From the NCBI GenBank assembly GCA_946894095.1, contig OX335645.2, positions 10,191,001-10,255,000 of the forward strand: a stretch of DNA of 64,000 bases, in the 5' to 3' direction. The notes below the pieces were generated by a model, which worked only from the letters and a program-made list of their open reading frames with translations, was not told the origin of the DNA and did no database searches. Each line of letters opens with the position of its first letter. Within the stretch, counting starts at the first letter, position 1. The translations under genes were made by a program, and so were the position numbers. Origin of the DNA: Incurvaria masculella. Its lineage: Eukaryota; Arthropoda; Insecta; Lepidoptera; Incurvariidae. Below are positions 1 through 8,480 of this stretch, one piece after another.

Positions 1-451
1 GAAGACTTACCAACACCTAATGTGCGTAAAAATTTCCACATGTCTTTAGGAGAGCAGTCACTAATGGAGTTGTTAATGTGGCGGCGTTTAGCATTTCTAC
101 ACATCTGTGTACACCGATTCCTTGCAGATTTATACAAAGCCCATTTGAATATTTTGAAGGATTCTTGTTCAAATAAAATAAGGGATGTTTAAAATAGATA
201 TTGTTTACAATGTGCACGTCGCTGATAAATATCCGCAAGCGCATGTGGTGGCATATGCGAGAGATCGAACCGCCGCCACCGGAAGACGTAAATCACAGTT
301 ATGAACGCGAACGGCGCGAGTTTCACAAACATTGTTCTCCGCTGGGTGGAGAGCCACCCCTATTATTTATATTTATCAATCCATCTACACATTTATTTAT
401 AGCTTTAAAATAGTAAAGCGCATGGGGAGGATTGACACTGAAGCCATATTG
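1..451. other. No recognisable feature
   Basis: Only short chance ORFs occur on both strands. I see no repeat shared with the rest of the window, no RNA gene and no transposon end here. Confidence 0.5.
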
Positions 452-829
452 TGCTACCGAGCAGTTTAGGAGAGGTACAACTGCGTTCCTATCTAAGGTG
501 AATTATTAAACCTCTGAGTGCGGTTAGATTCTGGATGGGTGACCATTTTCAACTGTTGAGCCTGGTCATGGTTCGGATTCCACGTAAAACTGTAGGTTCA
601 CTTCTTTAAATACTCGGTGGTGGTAGGTTTAATCCCGCCCAGGTTGGAACCTACGCATTTAATGAACAATGAAAATTGTTCCGTGATTTCTATCTAGTTC
701 AATGAAGCCGAGCAATAAAAGGAAGGTTCTGGCATGGCACCTAGTTCCCATGTGGTGTGTTAGGCTAATATCTGACGGTCAGTTTGGTATTAGCCATCCA
801 TGTCCAGTGACATAACAAAAAAAAACTTT
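452..829 (+). mobile_element. tRNA-derived SINE, degenerate copy (family A)
   Basis: This is the first of about a dozen copies of one SINE family. The body can be followed through GGTTCGGATTCCACG (a B-box-like motif), the phrase GGTGGTAGGTTTAATCCCG, a TTCAATGAAGCCG segment, TGGCATGGCACCTAGTTC and AGCCATCCATGTCC, ending in an A-rich tail at about 816-829. The 5' tRNA-like head is badly decayed, so the start is approximate. It has no protein-coding capacity and would have depended on a LINE reverse transcriptase to move. Confidence 0.7.
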
Positions 830-1004
830 GAACTCAGCGGTTTCTTGCAACAATGCCATTATTAATTATTCTTTGGCATTGCCTTCATACCATGCCATGA
901 TACCAAGGCACAGCAGCGATGACGCCAGTGAGGTAACAATGCAGTTGTTTATCGACAACTTTGAATATTTAGGGATTTACTGAAAAGTCACAACCTGAAA
1001 AAGC

Positions 1005-1079
1005 CTTTGGTCCGTAAGTTATGTTCCAGTTGACTTTATATTTGATATCTTATATTAGGCAAGGAATATCTGTGGCTGC
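1005..1079 (+). repeat. Fragment related to palindromic MITE family C
   Basis: The stretch around GATATCTTATATTAGGC and TATCTGTGGCTGCA resembles the left interior of the complete family C copy at 38268-38628 (GGTATCTAATATTGGGC, TATCTGTGTCTGCA). The similarity stops where the motif CTTTTTAAACGG starts the proposed Helitron 5' flank, so this may be host sequence next to the Helitron. Low certainty because the fragment is short and diverged. Confidence 0.3.
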
Positions 1080-1239
1080 ACTTTTTAAACGGTTTTATTT
1101 AGCTCACCCCGTTTGTTTTATTTATTATTTTTCTTGGGTCAAATTTAGTAATTCAAATTTCACCCTCTTCCTGTCAACCGATTAATCTGAAATTTTGTAT
1201 ACACTTTGGATTTTGGTGACAATACAATTATGTTTATTC

Positions 1240-1790
1240 ATTATCATTATAAATTCAAGATGGCCGCCGCTACAAAATGGCGGATAATTTATGTTTTATT
1301 AATCCCATCAATATGGGTATCAAATGAAAGGGCTCAACAAGCAGAATACAATATACTATAAAAAAAATTGAAATTCAAGATGGCGGCCGCTACAAAATGG
1401 CGGATAACGTAGGTTTTATCAATCCCATCAACATGGGTATCAAATGAAAGGGCTCAACAAGCAGAATACAATATACTATATAAAATTAAAATCCAAGATG
1501 GCGGCCTCTACAAAATGGCGGATAACTTAGGTTTTATCAATCCCATCAACATGGGTATCAAATGAAAGGTCTCAACAAGTAGAATACAATTTACTATGCA
1601 AAATTGAAATCTAAGATGGCCGCCGCTACCAAATGGCTGATAACAATTTTTTATCAATCCCACCAATATGGGTATCAAATAAAAGGGCTTGACAAGAAGA
1701 ATACAGTGCACTATACAACCTCAATATTTAAGATGGGCGCAGCCACTAAATGGCGTATAATAATAAGATTTAAATTTAGAAATTGAATCT
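1240..1790 (+). repeat. 118-120 bp tandem repeat, five units, with YY1/Pho-like motifs
   Basis: Units begin at about 1255, 1375, 1493, 1611 and 1728. Each starts near (C/T)AAGATGG(C/G)(C/G)GC, followed by ACAAAATGGCGGATAA, CCCATCAACATGGGTATC (itself a small palindrome), AAATGAAAGGGCTCAACAAG and AATACAATATACTAT. Identity is high in units 2-3 and falls towards unit 5. The motif AAGATGGCGGC is the textbook binding site of YY1, whose fly homologue is Pleiohomeotic. Whether any factor binds is unknown. It lies 280 bp upstream of the Helitron ORF, so it could act as its promoter or enhancer, or be a passenger minisatellite. Confidence 0.9.
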
Positions 1791-1849
1791 GTAATTTAGG
1801 TATCTGATTAATCCAGCCTGAATCCACCACCCAAGTCAAGATTTTGTAT

Positions 1850-1990
1850 CGTGTTGAGGACTGTGTGGCGTTAGGGTGGCTAAAAATGATACGTCGTTAG
1901 CGGTACACCACCCAAGTTAAGGTGAAAGGTTAAAACGCGCCGAGAACTGTATGGCATTAGGGTGGATAAAAATGATATGTCGTTAGCGTT
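1850..1990 (+). repeat. Imperfect direct duplication upstream of the Helitron ORF
   Basis: Two blocks with the phrase GG(C/A)(G/A)TTAGGGTGG followed by AAAAATGATA and GTCGTTAGCG occur about 87 bp apart (about 1860-1899 and 1947-1986). They lie just upstream of the ORF and probably belong to the 5' leader of the element. Confidence 0.75.
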
Positions 1991-2069
1991 TTCCCCTCAA
2001 GACTCAGGCGCATCTTGTTGTACATAGCCTTGCCCCTTTATTGGACCTCTGGGGGGGTCGACCGTTTAA

Positions 2070-5000
2070 ATGTCCATTACTCGTGGGAACAAAATGGTAA
2101 AAAAAAATTTAATAAAAAATACAAACACAAATAAAACAGAAACTGCAACACAACGTAAACGAAGGCTTCAAAAAGCGAAAGAAAAGTATAAAGCAAAACG
2201 AGCTAAAGAAAGTGAAGGTGATAGAAATAGTCTATTACAGAAACGACGGGAACAATTAGCGTCAAAAACACCTGAGCAATATGAGGCCAGGTTAAAAAAG
2301 CAACGTCAGCGATATACACAAATGACGGCGTCAGAAACGTCTAAAGAATATGAAGCCAGGTTAACAAAGCAACGTGAGCGATACACACAGATGATAGCGT
2401 CAGAAACGCCTGAAGAATATGAAGCCAGGTTAACAAAACAACGGGAGCGATACACACAGATGATAGCGTCAGAAACGCCTGAAGAATATGAAGCCAGGTT
2501 AACAAAACAACGGGAGCGATATACACAGATGGTAGCGTCAGAAACGCCTGAAGAATATGAAGCTAGGTTAACAAAACAACGGGAGCGATATACACAGATG
2601 GTAGCATCAGAAACGCCTGAAGAATATGAAGTTAGATTAATACAAAGCCGTGAAAGACAAAGACAGCAGTTGGGTTCAGAAACGCCTGAACATCGCGATA
2701 CGAGGTTAAATAAACAACGAGAGCGTACCCAGCAATGCAGAGCTAATAATCTGCAGGCATTCGAGAATGCTATTAACACAATTTGTATACATGTTTGTGA
2801 TATTTGTACCAAACGTTGTTATCCTAATCAAGTTCGTACAGTTCGGTACAACGCTGCTGCATTAACATACTTACCTGTGGAGTTAACTTCGAAAATATCA
2901 TTGTTATTATGTTCCCGCTGTCAAACACATGTTACTAGTAATAAAACAACAGCACCACCAAAAGCTTACTGGAATAATCTGGATCCAGGTTCTATACCAG
3001 ACGTTATTCAAACATTGACACAGGCGGAACAACGTTTGCTGTGCAGAATTATTCCCTTTGTTAAAATCGTGAAATTTAGTGGCCTCTATGGGCAGTACGG
3101 TTTTCGCGGACAGGCAGTTTTATTTGCCCAAGATATCTTTGAAGTCAGTGAAAGACTGCCTAGTATGCTACCAAGATCTGCAAGCCAGGTAGGCATTATT
3201 GTAGTAACCGAACGATTAGAAAATTTAAACATCACCAGGGAATTCACAATATGTCGCGAAAAAGTCTATAGTGCTTTAAGATGGTTAATCAGAAATAACC
3301 CGCTTTACAAAGATGTACGTATTGACGACAATGCCCAAATTAGTGACCAGGAGTTAGTACGACTTAGTGTGCCCGAATTGTCTGAAGATGAAGCGTCCGA
3401 AAGGAATGAAAATGAAATTCGAAATGCATTCATTCCAATTAATAATGTTGCAAGAATTATTCGAGCTTCATGGCATCAAGGTGACTACAACGTCTTTACT
3501 TCGCGATATGCTGGTGTACAATGTAGTGCTATGTCGTTGGCGAACATTGTCCGAGCTGCAATCCTAAGCCCTAATCAATGGGACGTCAATATTCTGAATG
3601 CTAATATGTTAGCGGGTGACTCCTTATATTGCTGGATTCGTACCCAGCTTGATCCTACTGAACTGGATGAAACAGGATATTTAGAGATACGAAACTTTCA
3701 TATCGTCAGGCAAAGTTTACAAATGTATGAATGCCGATTTTCTATAGAATATGATGAAGACACTCTTTTATTCGGGAGTCTCCAAGATTCTGTAAATACC
3801 AATAATATCGGCATTACATTACATACAGCTTTAAATAGATTATTTGATAGTCATTCTTCAGGAATATTGACAGCATCAAATAAATCTGTTAGCGTATTTC
3901 GCGGTGAAGACAAATACTATTTTGCTGACTCCCATTCTTGTGGCCCAAAAGGAAAACCAACACCAGAAAATGGCAAAGCCTGTGTTATAGAATGCGACAA
4001 CTTACAAGAACTGTGCCGCATCTGTAAAAGATGCCTCGGATCCCGTAATATCGCGTACACCCTCACACGCGTAGACGTACATTTGAGGGAAAATATTATC
4101 ACTCGTCAGGGTGTTCAAGTACAGCAACAGGAAGATGCCATCACTCATCAGGATGTGCAAGTACAACAACCGCGTTCGAATCTGAGATCTGAAACTATAC
4201 CTATACAAACATCTGTAATGTTGCCTATTGATAGCGTCCAACCTGATGTTGAAGATGAGCTAGAGGTATCTGAAAATGTAAACGAAATCAGAAGAAAGAC
4301 GAATAATAATATTGTGAATGAATCTTATGAGTTAAAAGCAGAAGAGTTCGCATGGTATCAGCTTTTCCCGTATGGTAAAAATGGTTTGAAAGAACAACGG
4401 CCCGTAAATATAAGTCCTTTGGATTACTATCAATTTCGTTTATTAGGTGCTGATGTTAGATTTCAGCGCAACGATTACCTATTCTATGCTCTATCAATGT
4501 TTGAGTACTATCGAGTTAAATCAACCATTGCAGCTTGTGCTAGAAAAGTTGAAGGTGAAAACGGCAATCGAGTGGAAGACCTGCACTTATATTTAAAAAA
4601 TCTAAGAGGTTCCGCTGCTTATTGGCGTAGTGCTCTTAGTGATCTTATAGCACAAATCAGATGTTTAGGACCTCCCACTTATTTTGTTACATTGAGCTGC
4701 AATGATCTTCACTGGAAGGATATGAAAAGAAGTCTCCTTGTTAGTGATGGTAAACAGCACATTGACCCAGATGACATAGATATTCAGGAAACTCAGAGAC
4801 TCATCGAGATGTATCCAGTTGTTGTGAGTAGACATTTTATGGTACGTGTTAATGCGCTAATGCAGTTTCTTAAAACTGATACTGAAATATTTGGCGGTAA
4901 AGTTAAAGATCATTGGTGGCGAATCGAGTTTCAGAACAGAGGAAGTCCTCATTTGCATATGGTTGTTTGGATCGAAGATCACCCGTCTGTTGCGACACCT

Positions 5001-7607
5001 GAAGGAATAGCTCGCATTGATTCAGTCTGTAGTACTGCCATTCCTCCAGAAACTTCAGAACTATATGAATTAGTTAAAAATTGTCAAATACATCGACACA
5101 CTAGTACCTGCACGAAAAATAATTCTGTTTGTCGTTTCAACTTTCCACGCTCGGAATGCTTAGAGACACATGTTATTGATCCTTCATCTAACGAATTCAT
5201 CTACAACGGTGGTCGCATTTGCGTTCTGAAAAGAAAAAGTGAAGATGGTTGGGTAAACAATTACAGTCCTGCTTTGCTAAAAATGTGGAAAGCCAATATG
5301 GATATACAACCGTGTGGTACAAATGAGTCGATTGCGTATTACATCGCTAAATACGTGTCAAAATCAGAACCTACAAACCTAGATGGTGAAGTATCTCGAG
5401 CTATTCAACAAATTAGAAGAGAAGAAACTGACGTCTCGCGTAAGCTGTTTAAAATATGCATGCGCATATTAAGAGAACGTCAAGTTTCAGCCTGCGAATG
5501 CGTATTCAGGCTATGCCATTTGAGTATGCGTGACAGCTCGAGAAAAACAATTTTTGTCAATACTCGTAAAGCGGAACAAAGGTATAAAGTGTTGAAGTTT
5601 AATGAAGCTGGTCAAGCAGCAGGATATTGTGCCAATATTTTCGAACGATATGAAAAGCGACCAGCAGAGCACCCCAACTATGATTTTAACAATATGTGTC
5701 TCATAGAATTTGCGATGTTATTTGAGCCACACTACACAAAACCGCCAGTTATAAATGAAGAGAGCATCGATACCGATGCTTATGCACCGCACGAGCAGAC
5801 AACAAGAAGGCGTCTTATAACTTTAACAGACAACACCAAAATGACTATTAGAAACACGCCAGCTGTAGTACGGGTACCTAACTTCGTAGCAGCTTCTGAT
5901 CCAGAGTCATATTATTACAGTTTACTAATCCAGTATATGCCGTATCGCAATGAGGCCGAACTTTTAGGAGAATTTAATAGTGCCAGAGATGCGTTTCTCG
6001 CCAACGAAGAAAGTTTAAGACAAACAAACGCCTACTTGGAAATATATCGTGAACGTGACAGGCAGCTTGAAAATGCATTCGCGCAAGTACACGCATTTCA
6101 GATACTGGAACACGCAGAGCCGATGGAACTAGACCATGAAGAAGAAGTTCCTTATTTGCCAATGAATGAAGACCAGTTCTTACAGGCTAAGCAGTCTATG
6201 AATGCAGGACAAAAGGAAATTTTTACATTAGTTACCCAGTCCATACAAAATCAAATGTCAGGTGCTGAAGAACGTTTAAAAATATTCTTTACAGGAGGAG
6301 CTGGTGTGGGCAAGACTTTTCTATTAAAGTTATTACGAGACCAAATTAATAGGTGCTACGCAAAGGATGCGGTTAAAGTCTGCTCACTAACAGGAGTTGC
6401 AGCTAGATTAATAAATGGAGCTACGATACACAGTACTTTAAAATTGCCTGTACAGAAAGACGGTCGCATAACAGGTATGTCACCACTGTCCGGAAACTAT
6501 TTGCGAATAATGAGGCAACAATGGCATCAGACAGAATTTTTGATTGTCGACGAGATTTCCATGGTGTCTTATCAAATGTTATGCATGATGGACGCTCGAT
6601 TAAGGCAAATTAAGAACTGTGAAAATGAGTTTTTTGGAGGAGTAAACGTATTACTTTTCGGTGATCTTTTACAACTGCCTCCTATAAAACGATCAGGAAC
6701 ACCTGTTTTCAAACAGCCAGAACATCTCGAACCAGCTCAACATCTCTGGCGTTTATTCACGCTGTGTGAATTAACTGAAAATATGCGTCAGCAAGGTGAC
6801 CAGACTTTTATTGATATTTTGAATGCTTTGAGAGTCGGTGAGCTAACAACCCAACATTTTAGTATTTTAATGGGAAGACTTCTTCAAGACACGAGTGATG
6901 AGTTTGCAATAGACAAAGCGTTAAGGGTATACCCCACAAATCAACAAGTTAACGACCACAACTCTGCTGTATTGAATTTGTACAGAAATAATGGTGCTCG
7001 CATTTACAAAATAAAAGCGCAGGATCAGCTAGTACACGCCACACGAAATGCATACAATGTGGATATAGCTACTATAATACCAGCTGATATCAACAAAACT
7101 GGGGGTTTACCAGCGGAACTGGAAATATTTGTGGGGGCAAAAGTCATGCTACGGTCCAATATTGACGTTTCAAAGGGATTAGTAAATGGCGCTATAGGCT
7201 ACATCAACGAAATCGTTTGGCCTCAATTTCGTCGAACTCAGATGTATGCAACAGATGTACCTTCCGTCCGAATTGATTTCGCAAGAGACGGAGTACATCT
7301 TATACACCCGAAAGCCATACAGTTTCCAGCTAAGTACAATTACGGGACGGCTGAAAGAAGAATGTTGCCTTTAATACTATCATGGGCTTCTACAATACAT
7401 AAAATGCAGGGCAGCACTGTGGATCACGCAGTCGTATACTTAGGTGCGAAACTGTTTGAAGAAGGTCAAGCCTACGTGGCTCTTAGTAGAGTAAGATCTT
7501 TGCAGGGACTACGTATAGAGGAGTTGGACTGCAATAAACTAACGGGCAAGAAACCTTGCAATAATGAAGCACTAAATGAATTAAACAGAATGCGAAATAA
7601 AAACTAA
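2070..7607 (+). CDS. Helitron Rep-helicase transposase, 1845 aa, intact
   Basis: This protein nicks and transfers one strand (HUH/Y2 Rep) and unwinds DNA (PIF1-type SF1 helicase) during rolling-circle transposition. Domains in order: basic N-terminus, residues 1-70; seven 23-aa charged repeats, about 75-235; paired Cys-x-x-Cys motifs at C243/C246 and C281/C284, in a region like the DUF6570 part of animal Helitrons; a Cys-protease-like segment at about 465-655 with C485, D620 and H622; Helitron-like N/Rep domain, about 755-1110, with FVTLSC at 872-877, HLH at 961-963 and likely catalytic Y1090 and Y1095 in YYIAKY; helicase with Walker A GGAGVGKT at 1409-1416, DE at 1494-1495, GDLLQLPP from 1531, HKMQGST from 1777 and YVALSRV from 1802. 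All key residues are present and the frame is open to TAA, so activity is plausible. M9 at 2094 has a better start context (purine at -3, G at +4) and may be the true start. Confidence 0.95.
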   Translation: MSITRGNKMVKKNLIKNTNTNKTETATQRKRRLQKAKEKYKAKRAKESEGDRNSLLQKRREQLASKTPEQYEARLKKQRQRYTQMTASETSKEYEARLTKQRERYTQMIASETPEEYEARLTKQRERYTQMIASETPEEYEARLTKQRERYTQMVASETPEEYEARLTKQRERYTQMVASETPEEYEVRLIQSRERQRQQLGSETPEHRDTRLNKQRERTQQCRANNLQAFENAINTICIHVCDICTKRCYPNQVRTVRYNAAALTYLPVELTSKISLLLCSRCQTHVTSNKTTAPPKAYWNNLDPGSIPDVIQTLTQAEQRLLCRIIPFVKIVKFSGLYGQYGFRGQAVLFAQDIFEVSERLPSMLPRSASQVGIIVVTERLENLNITREFTICREKVYSALRWLIRNNPLYKDVRIDDNAQISDQELVRLSVPELSEDEASERNENEIRNAFIPINNVARIIRASWHQGDYNVFTSRYAGVQCSAMSLANIVRAAILSPNQWDVNILNANMLAGDSLYCWIRTQLDPTELDETGYLEIRNFHIVRQSLQMYECRFSIEYDEDTLLFGSLQDSVNTNNIGITLHTALNRLFDSHSSGILTASNKSVSVFRGEDKYYFADSHSCGPKGKPTPENGKACVIECDNLQELCRICKRCLGSRNIAYTLTRVDVHLRENIITRQGVQVQQQEDAITHQDVQVQQPRSNLRSETIPIQTSVMLPIDSVQPDVEDELEVSENVNEIRRKTNNNIVNESYELKAEEFAWYQLFPYGKNGLKEQRPVNISPLDYYQFRLLGADVRFQRNDYLFYALSMFEYYRVKSTIAACARKVEGENGNRVEDLHLYLKNLRGSAAYWRSALSDLIAQIRCLGPPTYFVTLSCNDLHWKDMKRSLLVSDGKQHIDPDDIDIQETQRLIEMYPVVVSRHFMVRVNALMQFLKTDTEIFGGKVKDHWWRIEFQNRGSPHLHMVVWIEDHPSVATPEGIARIDSVCSTAIPPETSELYELVKNCQIHRHTSTCTKNNSVCRFNFPRSECLETHVIDPSSNEFIYNGGRICVLKRKSEDGWVNNYSPALLKMWKANMDIQPCGTNESIAYYIAKYVSKSEPTNLDGEVSRAIQQIRREETDVSRKLFKICMRILRERQVSACECVFRLCHLSMRDSSRKTIFVNTRKAEQRYKVLKFNEAGQAAGYCANIFERYEKRPAEHPNYDFNNMCLIEFAMLFEPHYTKPPVINEESIDTDAYAPHEQTTRRRLITLTDNTKMTIRNTPAVVRVPNFVAASDPESYYYSLLIQYMPYRNEAELLGEFNSARDAFLANEESLRQTNAYLEIYRERDRQLENAFAQVHAFQILEHAEPMELDHEEEVPYLPMNEDQFLQAKQSMNAGQKEIFTLVTQSIQNQMSGAEERLKIFFTGGAGVGKTFLLKLLRDQINRCYAKDAVKVCSLTGVAARLINGATIHSTLKLPVQKDGRITGMSPLSGNYLRIMRQQWHQTEFLIVDEISMVSYQMLCMMDARLRQIKNCENEFFGGVNVLLFGDLLQLPPIKRSGTPVFKQPEHLEPAQHLWRLFTLCELTENMRQQGDQTFIDILNALRVGELTTQHFSILMGRLLQDTSDEFAIDKALRVYPTNQQVNDHNSAVLNLYRNNGARIYKIKAQDQLVHATRNAYNVDIATIIPADINKTGGLPAELEIFVGAKVMLRSNIDVSKGLVNGAIGYINEIVWPQFRRTQMYATDVPSVRIDFARDGVHLIHPKAIQFPAKYNYGTAERRMLPLILSWASTIHKMQGSTVDHAVVYLGAKLFEEGQAYVALSRVRSLQGLRIEELDCNKLTGKKPCNNEALNELNRMRNKN
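2275..2728 (+). repeat. 69-bp in-frame tandem repeat, seven units, inside the Helitron ORF
   Basis: The TTAA(C/A) marker recurs at 2292, 2361, 2430, 2499, 2568, 2637 and 2706, an exact 69-bp period. Each unit encodes 23 residues of the type RLTKQRERYTQM followed by ASETPEEYEA. The central units are nearly identical at DNA level while the first and last differ, which points to recent expansion from the middle. The charged, Ala/Glu/Arg-rich pattern predicts helix or coiled coil. A role in DNA binding or oligomerisation is an inference. Confidence 0.95.
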
Positions 7608-7624
7608 AAACTAGAAAATAAAAA

Positions 7625-7810
7625 TAGGTAAAAAAACTTTTTAAGTTAAACGGTTTTATGTTAAACATACATTGCAATGTTTAAGATAAATGTACTAAAA
7701 ACAAAAAAATAAAAAAATAGGTAAAAAAACTTTTTAAGTTAAACGGTTTTATGTTAAACATACATTGCAATGTTTAAGATAAATGTACTAAAAACAAAAA
7801 AATAATAAAA
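7625..7810 (+). repeat. 93-bp direct tandem duplication
   Basis: TAGGTAAAAAAACTTTTTAA begins at 7625 and again at 7718. Both copies run through AAACGGTTTTATG, the palindromic ACATTGCAATGT and GTACTAAAAACAAAAAAAT. The second copy forms the outer part of the left arm of the adjacent inverted repeat, so the left side carries one unit more than the right. Confidence 0.95.
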
Positions 7811-8480
7811 TAGATACAGTCGTGGGATTTATAAACATATGCATAGACTAGACTAAAATAAAACCGTGGGGCACGTCAATTGTCTACAAATTATCGACTT
7901 AATGTGCGATAGAAGAATCGTTTAATTCGTCGTTAGGCAGTTGGCCCGCAGACGGTGAGGAAATTACTTACTATTTTCTTGGTCATGGAAATTCCAATAG
8001 TTATACACTCCATGTAAATAAAAGAGATGTTTCAACTAGTTTATCGTTGGACATTCACACTGCTGGCTGGCAAGGAATCGTTTCACTGCTCGTAGTTTGT
8101 CTTTAATCGACAAAACATATGATAAAAGTACTACTCGCTCACCACTATGAAACCCAAAACTCGCTTATAATCGAGCTTGCTAGCTTGTTTCCACATTCTA
8201 GCCCTACTTATCACACGTCCATCGTTGTCGGTTGAACAACTGCCTAATTATAGTGTAACATTACAAAACAAACATTTTAATCAACGATTGTAGACAATTG
8301 ACGTGCCCCACGGTTTTATTTTAGTCTAGTCTATGCATATGTTTATAAATCCCACGACTGTATCTATTTTATTATTTTTTTGTTTTTAGTACATTTATCT
8401 TAAACATTGCAATGTATGTTTAACATAAAACCGTTTAACTTAAAAAGTTTTTTTACCTATTTTTTTATTTTTTTGTTTTT
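7697..8480. repeat. Perfect 193-bp inverted repeat with 398-bp spacer (fold-back)
   Basis: Bases 7697-7889 are the exact reverse complement of 8288-8480; every base I paired matched. The spacer is AT-rich and has no ORF. Such perfection means a very recent event, or continued correction by gene conversion. Two readings are possible: it is the 3' end structure of the Helitron, or a fold-back/MITE-like element inserted right after its stop codon. The left-arm tandem repeat recalls FB-type elements, whose inverted repeats are built of tandem units. Transcription would give a long hairpin RNA. Confidence 0.95.

Larger units (their letters stand above)
1080..8480 (+). mobile_element. Helitron (rolling-circle transposon), provisional full extent
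   Basis: The core is the intact Rep-helicase ORF. The boundaries are inferred. A motif ACTTTTTAA(GTT)AAACGGTTTTAT occurs at 1080-1099 and again in the tandem copies at 7636-7659 and 7729-7752, and inverted in the right arm near 8424-8448, so the same subterminal sequence lies on both sides of the ORF. Between the 5' motif and the ORF is a minisatellite. After the ORF lies a perfect long inverted repeat. I could not identify the canonical 5' TC or the 3' hairpin plus CTRR of classical Helitrons. The 3' palindrome could instead be a separate fold-back element inserted just past the stop codon. No apurinic-endonuclease domain is present in the ORF, which argues against a classical Helentron. Confidence 0.6.

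Noticed and set aside
1508..1711. Minus-strand ORF with repeated residues in the minisatellite
   Set aside because: Open only because the 118-bp unit lacks stops in that frame; explained by the tandem repeat.
1240..2728. CRISPR-like array
   Set aside because: The repeats are long contiguous tandem units without unique spacers, in eukaryotic DNA; no cas genes.
2306..2812. 168-codon minus-strand ORF inside the Helitron gene
   Set aside because: It is the antisense shadow of the 69-bp tandem repeat; its repeated residues mirror the repeat and nothing supports expression.
3510..3935. OTU or Ulp1-type protease for the Helitron segment
   Set aside because: OTU needs Asp two residues before Cys and Ulp1 has His and Asp before Cys; here Cys comes first and Asp-x-His follows, so neither fits.
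7611..7614. CTAG after the stop codon as the Helitron 3' end
   Set aside because: No hairpin lies in the preceding 20-30 bp (that is coding sequence), and the next base is A, not T.
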